Under the pieces are notes generated by a model. The model was not told the origin of the DNA. It did no database searches and saw nothing but the letters and a program-made list of their open reading frames with translations. From a virus: a DNA stretch of 64,000 nucleotides. Below are positions 42,392-51,525 of this stretch, piece after piece. The stretch lies in IMG/VR virus record IMGVR_UViG_3300033552_000001, positions 62,001 to 126,000 of that record; one strand, written 5' to 3'. Within the stretch, counting starts at the first letter, position 1. Each line of letters opens with the position of its first letter. The position numbers and the translations under genes were made by a program.

Positions 42392-43359
42392 GATAATTTA
42401 TTATTTATTACTTGTACAACATTTTCAATTTTATATTTCATTACAACATCTTTAATATCCTTTCCATATTTAAAAGGAACAAACTTTACAATAAACTTTA
42501 TTTCTGGATATTTATTTAAATACTTGATAGTACATTGTCTGCCAGCTTCATCATTATCCATTAATAATATTATTTGAAATGATTCATTTAGTTTATAAAG
42601 TATTTCTTTTTTCAATAGAATTCCTTCATTTAATGTAGCTATTGCATTAAATTCTAATACATGTTTTAATATAAAAGCATCCATATTAGACTTTGTGATA
42701 ATAATATAATCAGCTTGCCAGTCAATATTATTATATTGTGGATAAATATCAGTGGTACAACTCCTAAATCTTTTTGACTTTTCTTCTAGTGGAAAATACA
42801 ATTGATAATTAGGAATTCCATTTTCATTGTAGTTTAAAAAAGCAAATATATTTTTACAATTTTCCTTGACTAATTCTTTGTTGTAATAATATTTATTCAC
42901 TTTATAAATACCTGCTTTTAATAATAATTCAACAGGACATTCAAAACCAGAAAATGTAAAAAAAGACAATTCTTCTTTTGTAATTTCACCACTTTTAATG
43001 TCTATAAGCTCAATAGCTTTCTTAAAATTAGAAATATTAGTATTTCTACCAGTGCCAACATAATTATGTCTTAAACTGTCATTAACAAACTTTAATAACG
43101 GAAAGAATTCTAAATTCTTATAATCTTTTCCCCATTTTATCCAATTATAATTAATGCCCTTAGAAAAGTCATTAAAATATAATTCATCAGCTACAACAAA
43201 GAATTTACAACCAGAATTAACATCTTTTCTTATTGGATTACTATATTTTTCAGAAAAAGATATTTTATAAGGAAATAAAAACTGAAATATAGTTTCTACT
43301 CCATATTTCAGTTCTAAATATTCTTTGGATAATAATAAATCTTCTGTATTTATTGTCAT
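42388..43359 (-). CDS. Primase-like protein with Toprim domain
   Basis: A 323-residue protein. The C-terminal third is a Toprim fold: YIIITKSNMDAFIL (residues 219-231), NAIATLNEGILL, and IILLMDNDEAGRQ (263-275), the last fitting the DxDxxG-type metal site. The usual Glu of the first Toprim motif is replaced by Lys/Ser (TKS), as in some Bacteroidota phage primases. The N-terminal two thirds hold a region with FNDFSKGINYNWIKWG and FRSCT, a probable catalytic or template-binding domain. It would make primers next to the ATPase and RecT genes. Confidence 0.75.
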   Translation of the reverse strand: MTINTEDLLLSKEYLELKYGVETIFQFLFPYKISFSEKYSNPIRKDVNSGCKFFVVADELYFNDFSKGINYNWIKWGKDYKNLEFFPLLKFVNDSLRHNYVGTGRNTNISNFKKAIELIDIKSGEITKEELSFFTFSGFECPVELLLKAGIYKVNKYYYNKELVKENCKNIFAFLNYNENGIPNYQLYFPLEEKSKRFRSCTTDIYPQYNNIDWQADYIIITKSNMDAFILKHVLEFNAIATLNEGILLKKEILYKLNESFQIILLMDNDEAGRQCTIKYLNKYPEIKFIVKFVPFKYGKDIKDVVMKYKIENVVQVINNKLS

Positions 43360-43556
43360 TGTTTAATAGTTAAATTAATTTCTAATATTTCAGAATTAAG
43401 ATAGTTTGCACTTCCATAAGTAGCCCAAGTCCAAGCACAAGAAGCTGATTGTTTATTTTTAAAAACTCTTGCTTTATTAATATCTTCAACTAAATTATGA
43501 TTCCAATTTTTACCTCTTAAATATAATTTTGAATCCTTGTTTCTAATTACATACAT
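43356..43556 (-). CDS. Small MYVIRNKDS-type protein
   Basis: A 66-residue protein: MYVIRNKDSKLYLRGKNWNH, KARVFKNKQSASCAW, and SEILEINLTI. It is a paralogue of the gene at 41670. It is coupled to the primase-like gene by ATGA. Confidence 0.65.
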   Translation of the reverse strand: MYVIRNKDSKLYLRGKNWNHNLVEDINKARVFKNKQSASCAWTWATYGSANYLNSEILEINLTIKQ

Positions 43557-43577
43557 AATTTTAATTAAGTTTGATTA

Positions 43578-43937
43578 TTAATTAATTTTACCACATTTAT
43601 CACCATTTATAAAAATATAATTTTCTAATAAAACCTGATAACTAATTAAATGTGCGTCACCAGCTAAAATTCCATCTTTCATTTTTTTAATAATCAATAA
43701 TTCTGGAAAGATTACATTAATTGCACTAAGAGATTGTTCATGAATAATAACTTTACCAATTAAATTATCAGAATAATCTAATGGTTTTAATATTGGTTCT
43801 GTTTTTACTCTATAAGAATAATTTTCAAAATTAAAACTAGGAACAGTACATAATACCCATTTACCATTATGAATAACTTCAATTTGTTTACCTTCTTTAT
43901 ATGCTTGAAGCACAATTATCATTTTTGACATTTCCAT
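43578..43937 (-). CDS. Small beta-rich phage protein
   Basis: A 119-residue protein from ATG 43937; an earlier start at 43973 would lie in the terminator hairpin. IIVLQAYKEGKQIEVIHNGK, then SYRVKTEP is a block often seen in small phage proteins (a helix, then 'W....P....YR'). The rest is strand-rich. Role unknown. Confidence 0.65.
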   Translation of the reverse strand: MEMSKMIIVLQAYKEGKQIEVIHNGKWVLCTVPSFNFENYSYRVKTEPILKPLDYSDNLIGKVIIHEQSLSAINVIFPELLIIKKMKDGILAGDAHLISYQVLLENYIFINGDKCGKIN

Positions 43938-43947
43938 ATTTTTGCAT

Positions 43948-43980
43948 AAAAAAAGAATGAGAATTATTCCCATTCTTTTT
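43948..43980 (-). terminator. Terminator on the minus strand
   Basis: Arms at 43955-43964 and 43966-43975 pair over 10 bases with one G-U wobble on the minus-strand transcript, which then runs into TTTTTTT. It closes the unit ending with the gene at 43999. Confidence 0.8.
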
Positions 43981-43998
43981 TATTTAAATTGTTAATTA

Positions 43999-44754
43999 CT
44001 AAAAAGGAAGTGCTGAAGTATCAAATTTCATTTCAGGAATATCTCCCATTACAGGTGCTACTAACATTCCATCAGTACTACCATCAGTCTTTTTAAATAC
44101 TACAATATCACCATAAGTTTTACCACCAACTTGCTTTAATTCAGCAAATTTCAATTTACCTTCATTAAATCCTGGAGATTCAACAATAGGAAAATTACTT
44201 GACAAATTATAATATTGCTTTTCACCACTGTCTTTTTGATTGACAACTTTGAATGAAGCCTCTGGATTATAGTAATCAAGAGAAGGTACATTATTTAAAA
44301 TATAGTCTCTAAACTTATCCATTGAATCCAAATCACTTACAATTGGAAACATAGGTTCAACTCCTTTCTTATCAGTACCAAAAATAGCATAAAAAGTATT
44401 TTGATAATTAGTTAATGCTCTTTTAGCATTTTCTAAATTCTTTTCATCTGTTGCATTTGGATTACCTCTAAAGAAGTCTTGCATAATTAATTTATACTCT
44501 TTTTCATTAAAAGAATCATCCTTTGAAAAAAGAATCAATTCAAACATTTTATAAGGATTCCCAGATGCTTTAGCTACACCTTCTTTAATATTAATAGATT
44601 TAAAACCACAGCCTTTGATAAATCCATTGATGGTATTTACATTACTATCTTTATCAGTAGTAGAAGGAGGATATAATGCTGCAAGACCTGTTGGTGCATT
44701 TTGAGCTGAAGAAGCTGGTACAGAAATATCTGCTGTGTTTAATGAAATTGCCAT
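43999..44754 (-). CDS. 251-residue replication-block protein, unknown
   Basis: A soluble protein starting MAISLNTADISVPASSAQNA, with mixed strands and helices (FELILFSKDDSFNEKEYKLI, YKLIMQDFFRGNP) and an acidic C-terminal tail ending MKFDTSALPF. A flexible acidic tail and a place in the RecT/helicase/primase block suggest a single-strand DNA-binding protein, but I see no decisive motif. Followed by a terminator. The start has the AAAAAACAACATG leader. Confidence 0.55.
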   Translation of the reverse strand: MAISLNTADISVPASSAQNAPTGLAALYPPSTTDKDSNVNTINGFIKGCGFKSINIKEGVAKASGNPYKMFELILFSKDDSFNEKEYKLIMQDFFRGNPNATDEKNLENAKRALTNYQNTFYAIFGTDKKGVEPMFPIVSDLDSMDKFRDYILNNVPSLDYYNPEASFKVVNQKDSGEKQYYNLSSNFPIVESPGFNEGKLKFAELKQVGGKTYGDIVVFKKTDGSTDGMLVAPVMGDIPEMKFDTSALPF

Positions 44755-44802
44755 GTTGTTTTTTATTTTTGTTTGTTATTATTTAATGTAAATTTACTAA
44801 AA

Positions 44803-45579
44803 TTACTGCACATATTCAGCATAAGCTGATGAATTTTCTACCATATCTTCATCACCATTTAATAACTGATCAGTCAAACTATCAGTATAATTTAAAGCTG
44901 GTGCAGCATTCTCAAAGTTAATTACTAACTCTTGGGTAGTATTTGAAGTAGGAGTAATATGAGACTCTGTAATTGCCAATGGATATTGAACATTTAAAGG
45001 AGTTTCATTTTCAGAATTTGGGCTTACAACATCAGAAAACAAATCCAATTGTTGTTTAACACCAATTAATTCTAATGTCCAAACAGAAGTGATATTTGAT
45101 TGCTGATAATTAGGAACATCTTCCAATTTATAAGCAACAAAAGTTCCTGATAATTTCAACATTCCTTCTATTTGAGGGTGTTGTAAGATAAGTAAATCAT
45201 GAATAGTTTGACCAGAAACAGTTTTAGCATCTTTAAATCTTGGTGATTTAAGACCAATTTCATTAGATACACTCTTCACACCATCAATTTCAATTGAAGC
45301 TCTCTTACCCTTAAAGAAATCAACAGAAAGACTATTTTCTGAAACTCCATCACCTTGGTGAAAAATAAAATATACTTCTTTGTCTGCATTTTCATAATAC
45401 ACACTAAGTTTATTATTCTGAATATCAGCAACTGCTTTAAAATATTCTGAAAGAGTAATTGTTGTTGTTGCTTTTTCAACATCCACTGATAGTTGAAAAT
45501 TAGGAGATCTTCTTAAATCTGCTGTATTAAGCACAATTGTTGGTTTAGCGTTTAAAGCTAAGGCATTTGATAAGTTCAT
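44803..45579 (-). CDS. 258-residue replication-block protein, unknown
   Basis: A soluble protein with an N-terminal LNTADLRRSPNFQLSVDV, strands in the middle (VYFIFHQGDGVSENSLSV), and an acidic tail (DSLTDQLLNGDEDMVENSSA). It shares LNTAD near the start with the gene downstream, which may be chance. It may work with that protein; function unknown. Confidence 0.55.
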   Translation of the reverse strand: MNLSNALALNAKPTIVLNTADLRRSPNFQLSVDVEKATTTITLSEYFKAVADIQNNKLSVYYENADKEVYFIFHQGDGVSENSLSVDFFKGKRASIEIDGVKSVSNEIGLKSPRFKDAKTVSGQTIHDLLILQHPQIEGMLKLSGTFVAYKLEDVPNYQQSNITSVWTLELIGVKQQLDLFSDVVSPNSENETPLNVQYPLAITESHITPTSNTTQELVINFENAAPALNYTDSLTDQLLNGDEDMVENSSAYAEYVQ

Positions 45580-45602
45580 AATGTTTGTTTTTTATTTTTA
45601 AA

Positions 45603-45848
45603 TTAATAATTTTCAATTTTAAATATTCTTGTTCCTGTTCCTTCTTTTCTTGTAATAAACTTTAAATTGTTTTTTCTACCATATACAGATGCATAAGTAG
45701 ATACATTATTTGGTTTTGCAAATTCAAGAGGTACAAAAATACTATCACCAGAAATCATCTGGGCTAAAGGTAAATCACCATACTTATCTTGAGTTGGATC
45801 ACCTTTTATTGGTGTAACAGCAATTCCTTTTTCTATGTTAAAATTCAT
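45603..45848 (-). CDS. Small phage protein of the MNFNIEKGI type, tandem copy 2
   Basis: An 81-residue protein: MNFNIEKGIAVTPIKGDPTQ, YGDLPLAQMISGDSIFVPLE, and TRIFKIEN. The 'KYxxxPxAxMxxGDSxFVP' block recurs in many phages. The start at 45848 is chosen by alignment with copy 1; 45905 would overlap it. Confidence 0.7.
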   Translation of the reverse strand: MNFNIEKGIAVTPIKGDPTQDKYGDLPLAQMISGDSIFVPLEFAKPNNVSTYASVYGRKNNLKFITRKEGTGTRIFKIENY

Positions 45849-45864
45849 ATTGTTTATTTTTAAA

Positions 45865-46107
45865 TTATTTATTTTCAATTTTAAATATTCTACATCCTCC
45901 TTCACATTTTCTAATAGTAAAATTTACATTATTTCTCTTTTTGAAATTAGTCATGTAATTAGATATTGAATTTGCTGTTGTAAATTCAATAGGAATAAAA
46001 ATACTATCTCCAACTATCATTTGAGCTAATGGTATTTCATCATATTTACTACCTTCTAATGGTCTAATTTGAACAGGATTAATTCCTTTTTCTATGTTAA
46101 AATTCAT
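45865..46107 (-). CDS. Small phage protein of the MNFNIEKGI type, tandem copy 1
   Basis: An 80-residue protein: MNFNIEKGINPVQIRPLEGS, YDEIPLAQMIVGDSIFIPIE, CRIFKIEN. Tandem paralogue of the next gene. It lies just after the RecT-like gene, as such proteins often do; the function is unknown. Confidence 0.7.
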   Translation of the reverse strand: MNFNIEKGINPVQIRPLEGSKYDEIPLAQMIVGDSIFIPIEFTTANSISNYMTNFKKRNNVNFTIRKCEGGCRIFKIENK

Positions 46108-46143
46108 GTTATTATTTGTTTTATTGTTTATTTTTAAATTATA

Positions 46144-46800
46144 TTAATTTTCTACTGTGAAATCTGCATCAACTATTTTGATGATTTCACCTTTTTCATC
46201 TCTAACAATATTAGCTTCATCCATTCCATAAACATCAGCCATTTCTTCTGTTGAGTAAAATCCCATCATTAAATCAGAAGCTATTCTATCTGCTAATGCA
46301 GTGAAACATCTAGCCCACATTAAACTCTTTCCATAGGCAACCCAAACTGGTTTTGTAGTTAAACCTGCTTTTACAGCATCAGACCAGTAAAACTTATAAA
46401 CTTCTGTCATACCATCTCTGATCATTTCAATAGTAGTCCTTTTATCATTAGGTTTTAATTCATTACCTTTTACATCTACTTTTACAATAGGCCTTTCTTC
46501 AATACTACCATCAGAATATAAATAAACCTCATCTTCTAATGTTCTCCAAGTAACACCAGCTCTTCTTAATACAGCTTGTTTTGCTTTTGCAGACAATGTA
46601 AGTTTCCCTTGAATAGAAATAATGTAATTAAATGAGGTCATAGGAGAAAATCCTAACTCATTTCCATAAATAGCTATACTTTTAGCTGTCGCTACCTTTT
46701 TAATATAAGTAGGTAATTGACCACTTTCAATCATTTCTGCTAAGAATTGATCTGCTGAATCTGTGTATAAATTCATTTTTTGAATTCCTGTATTATCCAT
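46144..46800 (-). CDS. RecT-like single-strand annealing protein
   Basis: A 218-residue protein. ATAKSIAIYGNELGFSPMTS (about residues 37-56), YIISIQGKLTLSAKAKQAVL (59-78) and LMWARCFTALADRIASDLMM with FYSTEEMADVYGM fit the RecT/redox-beta-like phage annealase pattern (GxxPxxxxxxIxxIxGKxxLxA...W..R..A..V). It would anneal single-stranded DNA in recombination-linked replication. Next to the SF4-type ATPase and helicase genes. Confidence 0.78.
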   Translation of the reverse strand: MDNTGIQKMNLYTDSADQFLAEMIESGQLPTYIKKVATAKSIAIYGNELGFSPMTSFNYIISIQGKLTLSAKAKQAVLRRAGVTWRTLEDEVYLYSDGSIEERPIVKVDVKGNELKPNDKRTTIEMIRDGMTEVYKFYWSDAVKAGLTTKPVWVAYGKSLMWARCFTALADRIASDLMMGFYSTEEMADVYGMDEANIVRDEKGEIIKIVDADFTVEN

Positions 46801-46806
46801 GTTGTT

Positions 46807-47841
46807 TTAATTTAATTGTTTATATACTTCTTGTAATTCTTTTGTTTGTGTTGGCAATGGAAGTTCTTTGAAATAATTGATTTTTCCATTAAACAACAAT
46901 GGTGTACTCATTTGATCCATTCCATCTCTGTGCTTTAATACAGTAAGCCATCTAAATTTATTTTTTAATGCTTCCATATTATAACCTTTATAATTTTTAT
47001 CAAATGCTTTATAACGAGATGGGTTGAATAATCCCAGAATAATCATAAAATCTCTCGCTATAATTAAATTATCAGCTAATTTTGAAATAGCAGGAAGTAA
47101 TAAGTCAGGATTATTTTGAACATTTATTTCATTGTCTCCACTCATCTGTTGTTGTTGGACTACAGCAACTATTGCATTAAATTTTTTGCAAAAATACTTA
47201 ACTGCATATTCTGAAAACTTTCCCATTGAAGCATGAACAGTAGATACATCTGAATAATCATTTTTTTCTGGAACTGAAATTCCCAAATGGTCATGAACAA
47301 TTATTACATTAGTATTATTATCAAAATATTCAAAATCAAAACTTTTAAATTTGTTGCCTGCATCATCTGTTAAAAAAGTTTCTTTCATTACCCCTAATGT
47401 ATTCATTAACTTTTTTACTTCCATAAGGCAGCCCGTTGGGTTATATACATCATCTATTACTTTTATATCCTTTTTCATTTCTTCTATTACAGCATCAAAT
47501 TCTTTTAAATGTAATCTAATACTATCTGTAATTCCTTCATGAAACCCTCTAATTTGTAAATAAGTGACAGTTTCACCATACTTTTCATATAGTAAGTCAC
47601 ATTTAATAGTAGTCCAAAACTTTTCAGCACTTTCTTCTAATGCAAAATAAATTATTTTTAAAGGTATACCATTCTTTTTACAATAAGAATAGGCATGATT
47701 TACAAACAAAAATTTAGCAAATTTAGTTTTGGCTGTTGAAGTTTGACCAGTAATACAGTAGAAATTTCCTCTAATTAAGCCAGGAATTGTTTCATATAAT
47801 CGTGGAAATAATTCTTTAATACTGATAAATTTGGTTTGCAT
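46807..47841 (-). CDS. RecA/DnaB-like (SF4) ATPase
   Basis: A 344-residue protein. ITGQTSTAKTKFAKFL (about 30-45) is a variant Walker A; FALEES follows strand 2 and VIIVHDHLG is the Walker B region; VAVVQQQQ fits the sensor strand. The fold is that of a replicative helicase core (DnaB/KaiC type) without an N-terminal domain. The ATPase probably acts as the phage replicative helicase or a recombinase ATPase. The usual conserved final Lys-Thr is present (Lys38, Thr39). Confidence 0.72.
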   Translation of the reverse strand: MQTKFISIKELFPRLYETIPGLIRGNFYCITGQTSTAKTKFAKFLFVNHAYSYCKKNGIPLKIIYFALEESAEKFWTTIKCDLLYEKYGETVTYLQIRGFHEGITDSIRLHLKEFDAVIEEMKKDIKVIDDVYNPTGCLMEVKKLMNTLGVMKETFLTDDAGNKFKSFDFEYFDNNTNVIIVHDHLGISVPEKNDYSDVSTVHASMGKFSEYAVKYFCKKFNAIVAVVQQQQMSGDNEINVQNNPDLLLPAISKLADNLIIARDFMIILGLFNPSRYKAFDKNYKGYNMEALKNKFRWLTVLKHRDGMDQMSTPLLFNGKINYFKELPLPTQTKELQEVYKQLN

Positions 47842-47853
47842 TTTAATAATTGG

Positions 47854-48519
47854 TTAACTCCATGAATTATTTGACAATAAATCTTTTTTAAAATCTTTTT
47901 TTAATGTTTGATATTCATCTAAATACTTGTCCCATTTGGTTATTGCTGCATAATTAGGTTCTCCACCTATTTCATTACTGTCTACATCATAAATAGGACA
48001 ATAATCAAATTTCTCTTTTGTCATAAAACAGAAGAAATCAAACTCTTCTTTATCACCTCCATTTAATACTTTGTTATAAAATACATTAGCATAGTGAATA
48101 TGATTCACTGTTTTAGTTTGATGTCTTGTGCCATTACTGTCTGCCATAATAAAGTCAGGATATAATTTTAAAGCCATCTGATAAGCTGTATCTTGTTGAA
48201 CAAAATAAAAATCAATAAATACAGCACTTACTTTCAATTTAGAAAATTTAACATGATTTTCTTTTTTCTCTCTATCATTCCTTAAATCTTCAATTAAATC
48301 CTTGCTAATTAATTTATCAACAATGTCTTTATATTGAATAGTATGAATAACACCACTAATAATGTATTTCTGAAAATCATTATTATAGTAAGAATTGGCT
48401 TTTCTATTTACTTCTTCATTAGTGTTTCTATAATAAATAGTGAGAAGCATTCCTAATTCTTCAAAAGTCATTTTATTTTTTTCAAGGAAAATATAAACCT
48501 TTTCTAAGTCCATTAACAT
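47854..48519 (-). CDS. 221-residue protein, unknown, between two helicase genes
   Basis: An N-terminal helix-rich part (EKNKMTFEELGMLLTIYYRN) looks like a winged-helix or loader domain; the middle has KLKVSAVFIDFYF and the C-terminus PNYAAITKWDKYLDEYQTL. Its place between an SF4-type ATPase and an SF2 helicase suggests a helicase partner or loader; this is inference from position. Confidence 0.5.
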   Translation of the reverse strand: MLMDLEKVYIFLEKNKMTFEELGMLLTIYYRNTNEEVNRKANSYYNNDFQKYIISGVIHTIQYKDIVDKLISKDLIEDLRNDREKKENHVKFSKLKVSAVFIDFYFVQQDTAYQMALKLYPDFIMADSNGTRHQTKTVNHIHYANVFYNKVLNGGDKEEFDFFCFMTKEKFDYCPIYDVDSNEIGGEPNYAAITKWDKYLDEYQTLKKDFKKDLLSNNSWS

Positions 48520-48520
48520 G

Positions 48521-49858
48521 TTATATTTGTTCTAAGTTATCTATCCAATCAACCAGTGTATTTTCTTGGGCTTTTTTAAGCCTTTTGAAATCTTTTGGTG
48601 TAATTACCATAGCATTTTCTGTGTATTCTTTACAATACAAATTTATAATAAAAGGATTTTTAGTACTACCTTCTTCCATTGACAGTGTTCTTGATATCTT
48701 TTGAATGTAGTCATTAGAAGTAGCATTATAATTACTATTAATAGCATAACTAATACCAGATTCAGTAAAACCTCTTGATATTTTATTTACACTTGCAATT
48801 ACATTTTTACTTTTATTTCTAAATAATTCAAGAATATTCTTTTCAACACTGTTTGAATGATAAGCAATAATATTTGTATTCATTAAAGCCAACTCATCAC
48901 AAGTTTCTGTTCTTTTAGTAAATATAATACCTCTTTCATTAACAAATTTGTTTACTATTTCATTCACTATTTTTACTTTATTCTCACTATTTTCAACTAT
49001 TGCATCCATTTTAATCCTGTACAAATTATAATTCTTTTTCCTGCCTAATAATACACCTGCATCCCAACCAGTAAATTTCATTAATACTTTCATCCAATCA
49101 TCACCACTTCTTGCATCACTTCCTATTTTAATAAACTGTTTTCCAAATGTAATAGTTGATATAGCATGTAAACAAGTGTCCCCTAATGGAAACATTTGTC
49201 TATATGGCATTAACAAAGCCTCTGATTTAGTATTTAATATGGTGTATTCTTTCTTTTCTTTATCAGATAATTCAACTCCTAAGTTGTATACATCAAATGA
49301 AGGAAGAGTACCTATTAAGACACCATCATTAATATCAATATCAAATATCACATCAAATCCTTTCTTTTCTAATAATTGTAAATTATCCCAACCAAATGTT
49401 CCAGATAAACACATTTTCCATCTTGATTTTAAATCTAAACATTTAGTCCATAATACACTCTTATTGGATGATACACCAAAATCAGCCTCATCATATATAA
49501 TAGAGAGGAATTCCTCCTCCCTATTAAATCTAACAGAAAACACACCAGAATGGGTAGACAAAATAACATTATTAATTCCACATTCTTTTAAAAACTTTCC
49601 AAATTCTTCTTTAATAATTAGAGTTGGTACAATTATCAAGTGATTACCTTCAAATCTTTTGTTTAAAGCTTCTAATAATAATTTAGTAACCCTGGTTTTC
49701 CCCATTCTAGGGGCTAATGCAGCAATTATCATTTTATTACTTGTATTACTAACCAATGAAGAAAAAACTAAATTTTGAACATAGTCTCTTTTATCATTTA
49801 ATTTAACAATACTTTTAATAAAAATCTTTTGTTCTTTACTTAGTCTTATTGTTTTCAT
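48521..49858 (-). CDS. SF2 DNA/RNA helicase
   Basis: A 445-residue protein. Motif I is LAPRMGKTR (residues 48-56), motif II IIYDEADFG (120-128, DEAD), motif III LSGTFGWDN (151-159), motif IV/V region with ERGIIFTKR and VIASVNKISRGF, and motif VI YIQKISRTLSMEEG. All main superfamily 2 helicase motifs are thus present in order. It probably unwinds branched DNA during replication or recombination. Coupled by ATGA to the small membrane gene upstream (49855-49858). Confidence 0.88.
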   Translation of the reverse strand: MKTIRLSKEQKIFIKSIVKLNDKRDYVQNLVFSSLVSNTSNKMIIAALAPRMGKTRVTKLLLEALNKRFEGNHLIIVPTLIIKEEFGKFLKECGINNVILSTHSGVFSVRFNREEEFLSIIYDEADFGVSSNKSVLWTKCLDLKSRWKMCLSGTFGWDNLQLLEKKGFDVIFDIDINDGVLIGTLPSFDVYNLGVELSDKEKKEYTILNTKSEALLMPYRQMFPLGDTCLHAISTITFGKQFIKIGSDARSGDDWMKVLMKFTGWDAGVLLGRKKNYNLYRIKMDAIVENSENKVKIVNEIVNKFVNERGIIFTKRTETCDELALMNTNIIAYHSNSVEKNILELFRNKSKNVIASVNKISRGFTESGISYAINSNYNATSNDYIQKISRTLSMEEGSTKNPFIINLYCKEYTENAMVITPKDFKRLKKAQENTLVDWIDNLEQI

Positions 49859-50076
49859 TTTTCCATTACAATTATAAAATCAGAACTATATTGAGTTTCA
49901 TTATAAGACACTAAACTTACTAGTTTCCAACCTTCTTTTGATTTTTGTAATATAATATTTTTTACTTCTCTACTGTTATCCAATTCTTCACAATAAACTT
50001 GTTTTTGTTTATTGTTATAAGAAAAAAACATTATTGCTACTATTACTAACAATGTTAAAATTAATTTATTATTCAT
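49855..50076 (-). CDS. Small membrane-anchored protein
   Basis: A 73-residue protein with an N-terminal hydrophobic segment (ILTLLVIVAIMFFSY) and a soluble part (EGWKLVSLVSYNETQYSSDF, a strand-rich DUF4177-like pattern common in small phage and bacterial proteins). Function unknown. ATGA overlap with the helicase gene. Confidence 0.6.
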   Translation of the reverse strand: MNNKLILTLLVIVAIMFFSYNNKQKQVYCEELDNSREVKNIILQKSKEGWKLVSLVSYNETQYSSDFIIVMEK

Positions 50077-50088
50077 GTTTTCATTTAA

Positions 50089-50265
50089 TTAACTTTGAAA
50101 TTTATAACCTACTTTAATCTTGTCAATATCTTCTTTTTCTTTTTTCATTATTGAAGCATAATATAAACCACCATAAGATTCATATTGAACATTCTGCCAC
50201 CAATTATTATATTTATAATAAGATTCTTCTAATATTTGAGTTACATAACAATCTACTAAATTCAT
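50089..50265 (-). CDS. Small aromatic protein, unknown (short frame)
   Basis: A 58-residue frame from ATG 50265 to TAA 50089-50091: MNLVDCYVTQILEESYYKYN, then YESYGGLYYASIMKKEKEDI. It fills the 200-base gap between the rIIB-like gene and the next, and has the usual AATTAAATAAAAACATG leader. Function unknown. Confidence 0.65.
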   Translation of the reverse strand: MNLVDCYVTQILEESYYKYNNWWQNVQYESYGGLYYASIMKKEKEDIDKIKVGYKFQS

Positions 50266-50277
50266 GTTTTTATTTAA

Positions 50278-51525
50278 TTATAATTTTACAATTCTGTTAA
50301 AATCTACAATTTCTAATTTCTGTCTACTATCAACTTTTAAAGAACTAATCTTAGCTTTAATAGCTTGAATCTTATCTCCATTAGTTTTATATAATTTAGT
50401 CTTTTCTTTTAATGAAGTAAGTACAACATCTAAATTAATAGATTCATAGTCTACATCATTTATAACTAAATTATCATTTTCAAGCATTTTAGTAACATCG
50501 TCTTTACTAATTAAAGAATAAGGAAAATATTCACAACATCTTGCCTTGCGGTAGCTGTCATGAGGAAGAGATGTAATATTTTTTGGGTCTACTAAAACAG
50601 TAATTAATTGATCACCAAAATTAAGATTATTAATATCTTTTAAAGCACCAAAATGTTTACCAGTACTGCATTCAGCTTGAGACTCATCACAATCTTTTCT
50701 ATCCATTTTAACAGGAAATCCTAATTTAATAAGATCTTTACCTGTATGAGCATCTGTAAATACTAATTCATTATCTAAATACAATGCTTCTAAATTACCT
50801 TGAATAACTTTAAATTCATTAATTTTCATAAAATCTATTAACTTTTCATTATCAGTAGAAAAGTATTTATCATCCACTCCAATATAAACAGTATAATTCT
50901 TTGGTGACTTTTTCTGTAATTTTCTTCTAACATATTCAGAATTAACAAATTTAGCTAAATTCACACTAACAGGTTGATTTTTAGAAACAACCCATCTTGC
51001 ACCAAAAATATAACCATTTTCAGTAATTTTAAAACCTTTGTCTTCAATCCAATTCCAAACCTTATCTCTAACAGCTTCATTTGGATTTGATGACAAATTA
51101 TACATAAAATTAATATAAGGCTCTATGTTGTCATCTTTGTGCTTTAAAATCAAATCTAAATACTGTTCTGGAAGAATAAAATTAGTGTTTTTTAAAAATA
51201 CATCCTTATTGACCACTGTAAAATACTTACTACTTCTAAAATAATTCAAATCAATAGTAGTAATTTCCAATTGAGCAATTTCTTCTTTTAGTTTATTCTT
51301 TTGAAGTTTAGCACTAAAATCTTTAACTTTTTTAGTATTTGAAGAATGTTTTTCAACAATTCCTTTGATTCTTTTTAAATAAAATTCAGAACCATTAAAA
51401 TTATATTTTAAAACAAAATCTTTTAATTTAGTAATTTCTTCTGTGTTTATTTCAAAAGAAGATACAATGTCATCTATAACAATTGTTGCTCTACTTTTAG
51501 AAAAATTTAATTTAATGTTTTGCAT
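50278..51525 (-). CDS. rIIB-like protein
   Basis: A 415-residue protein. Residues 134-180 read IEPYINFMYNLSSNPNEAVR, KVWNWIEDKGFKITENGYIF, then GARWV: the 'PLxxFxxNLxxNPS...FL...LPIT.DG.FLAYK' block of phage rIIB proteins. Later, CSTGKHFGALKDINN (286-300) and VLVDPKNITSLPHDSYRKAR (310-329) match the 'CSxGLHxG ... VVSVPxD...KxR' block. rIIB proteins pair with rIIA; in T4 they affect membrane integrity and exclusion by lambda Rex. It overlaps the rIIA-like gene by 19 bases. Confidence 0.85.
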   Translation of the reverse strand: MQNIKLNFSKSRATIVIDDIVSSFEINTEEITKLKDFVLKYNFNGSEFYLKRIKGIVEKHSSNTKKVKDFSAKLQKNKLKEEIAQLEITTIDLNYFRSSKYFTVVNKDVFLKNTNFILPEQYLDLILKHKDDNIEPYINFMYNLSSNPNEAVRDKVWNWIEDKGFKITENGYIFGARWVVSKNQPVSVNLAKFVNSEYVRRKLQKKSPKNYTVYIGVDDKYFSTDNEKLIDFMKINEFKVIQGNLEALYLDNELVFTDAHTGKDLIKLGFPVKMDRKDCDESQAECSTGKHFGALKDINNLNFGDQLITVLVDPKNITSLPHDSYRKARCCEYFPYSLISKDDVTKMLENDNLVINDVDYESINLDVVLTSLKEKTKLYKTNGDKIQAIKAKISSLKVDSRQKLEIVDFNRIVKL

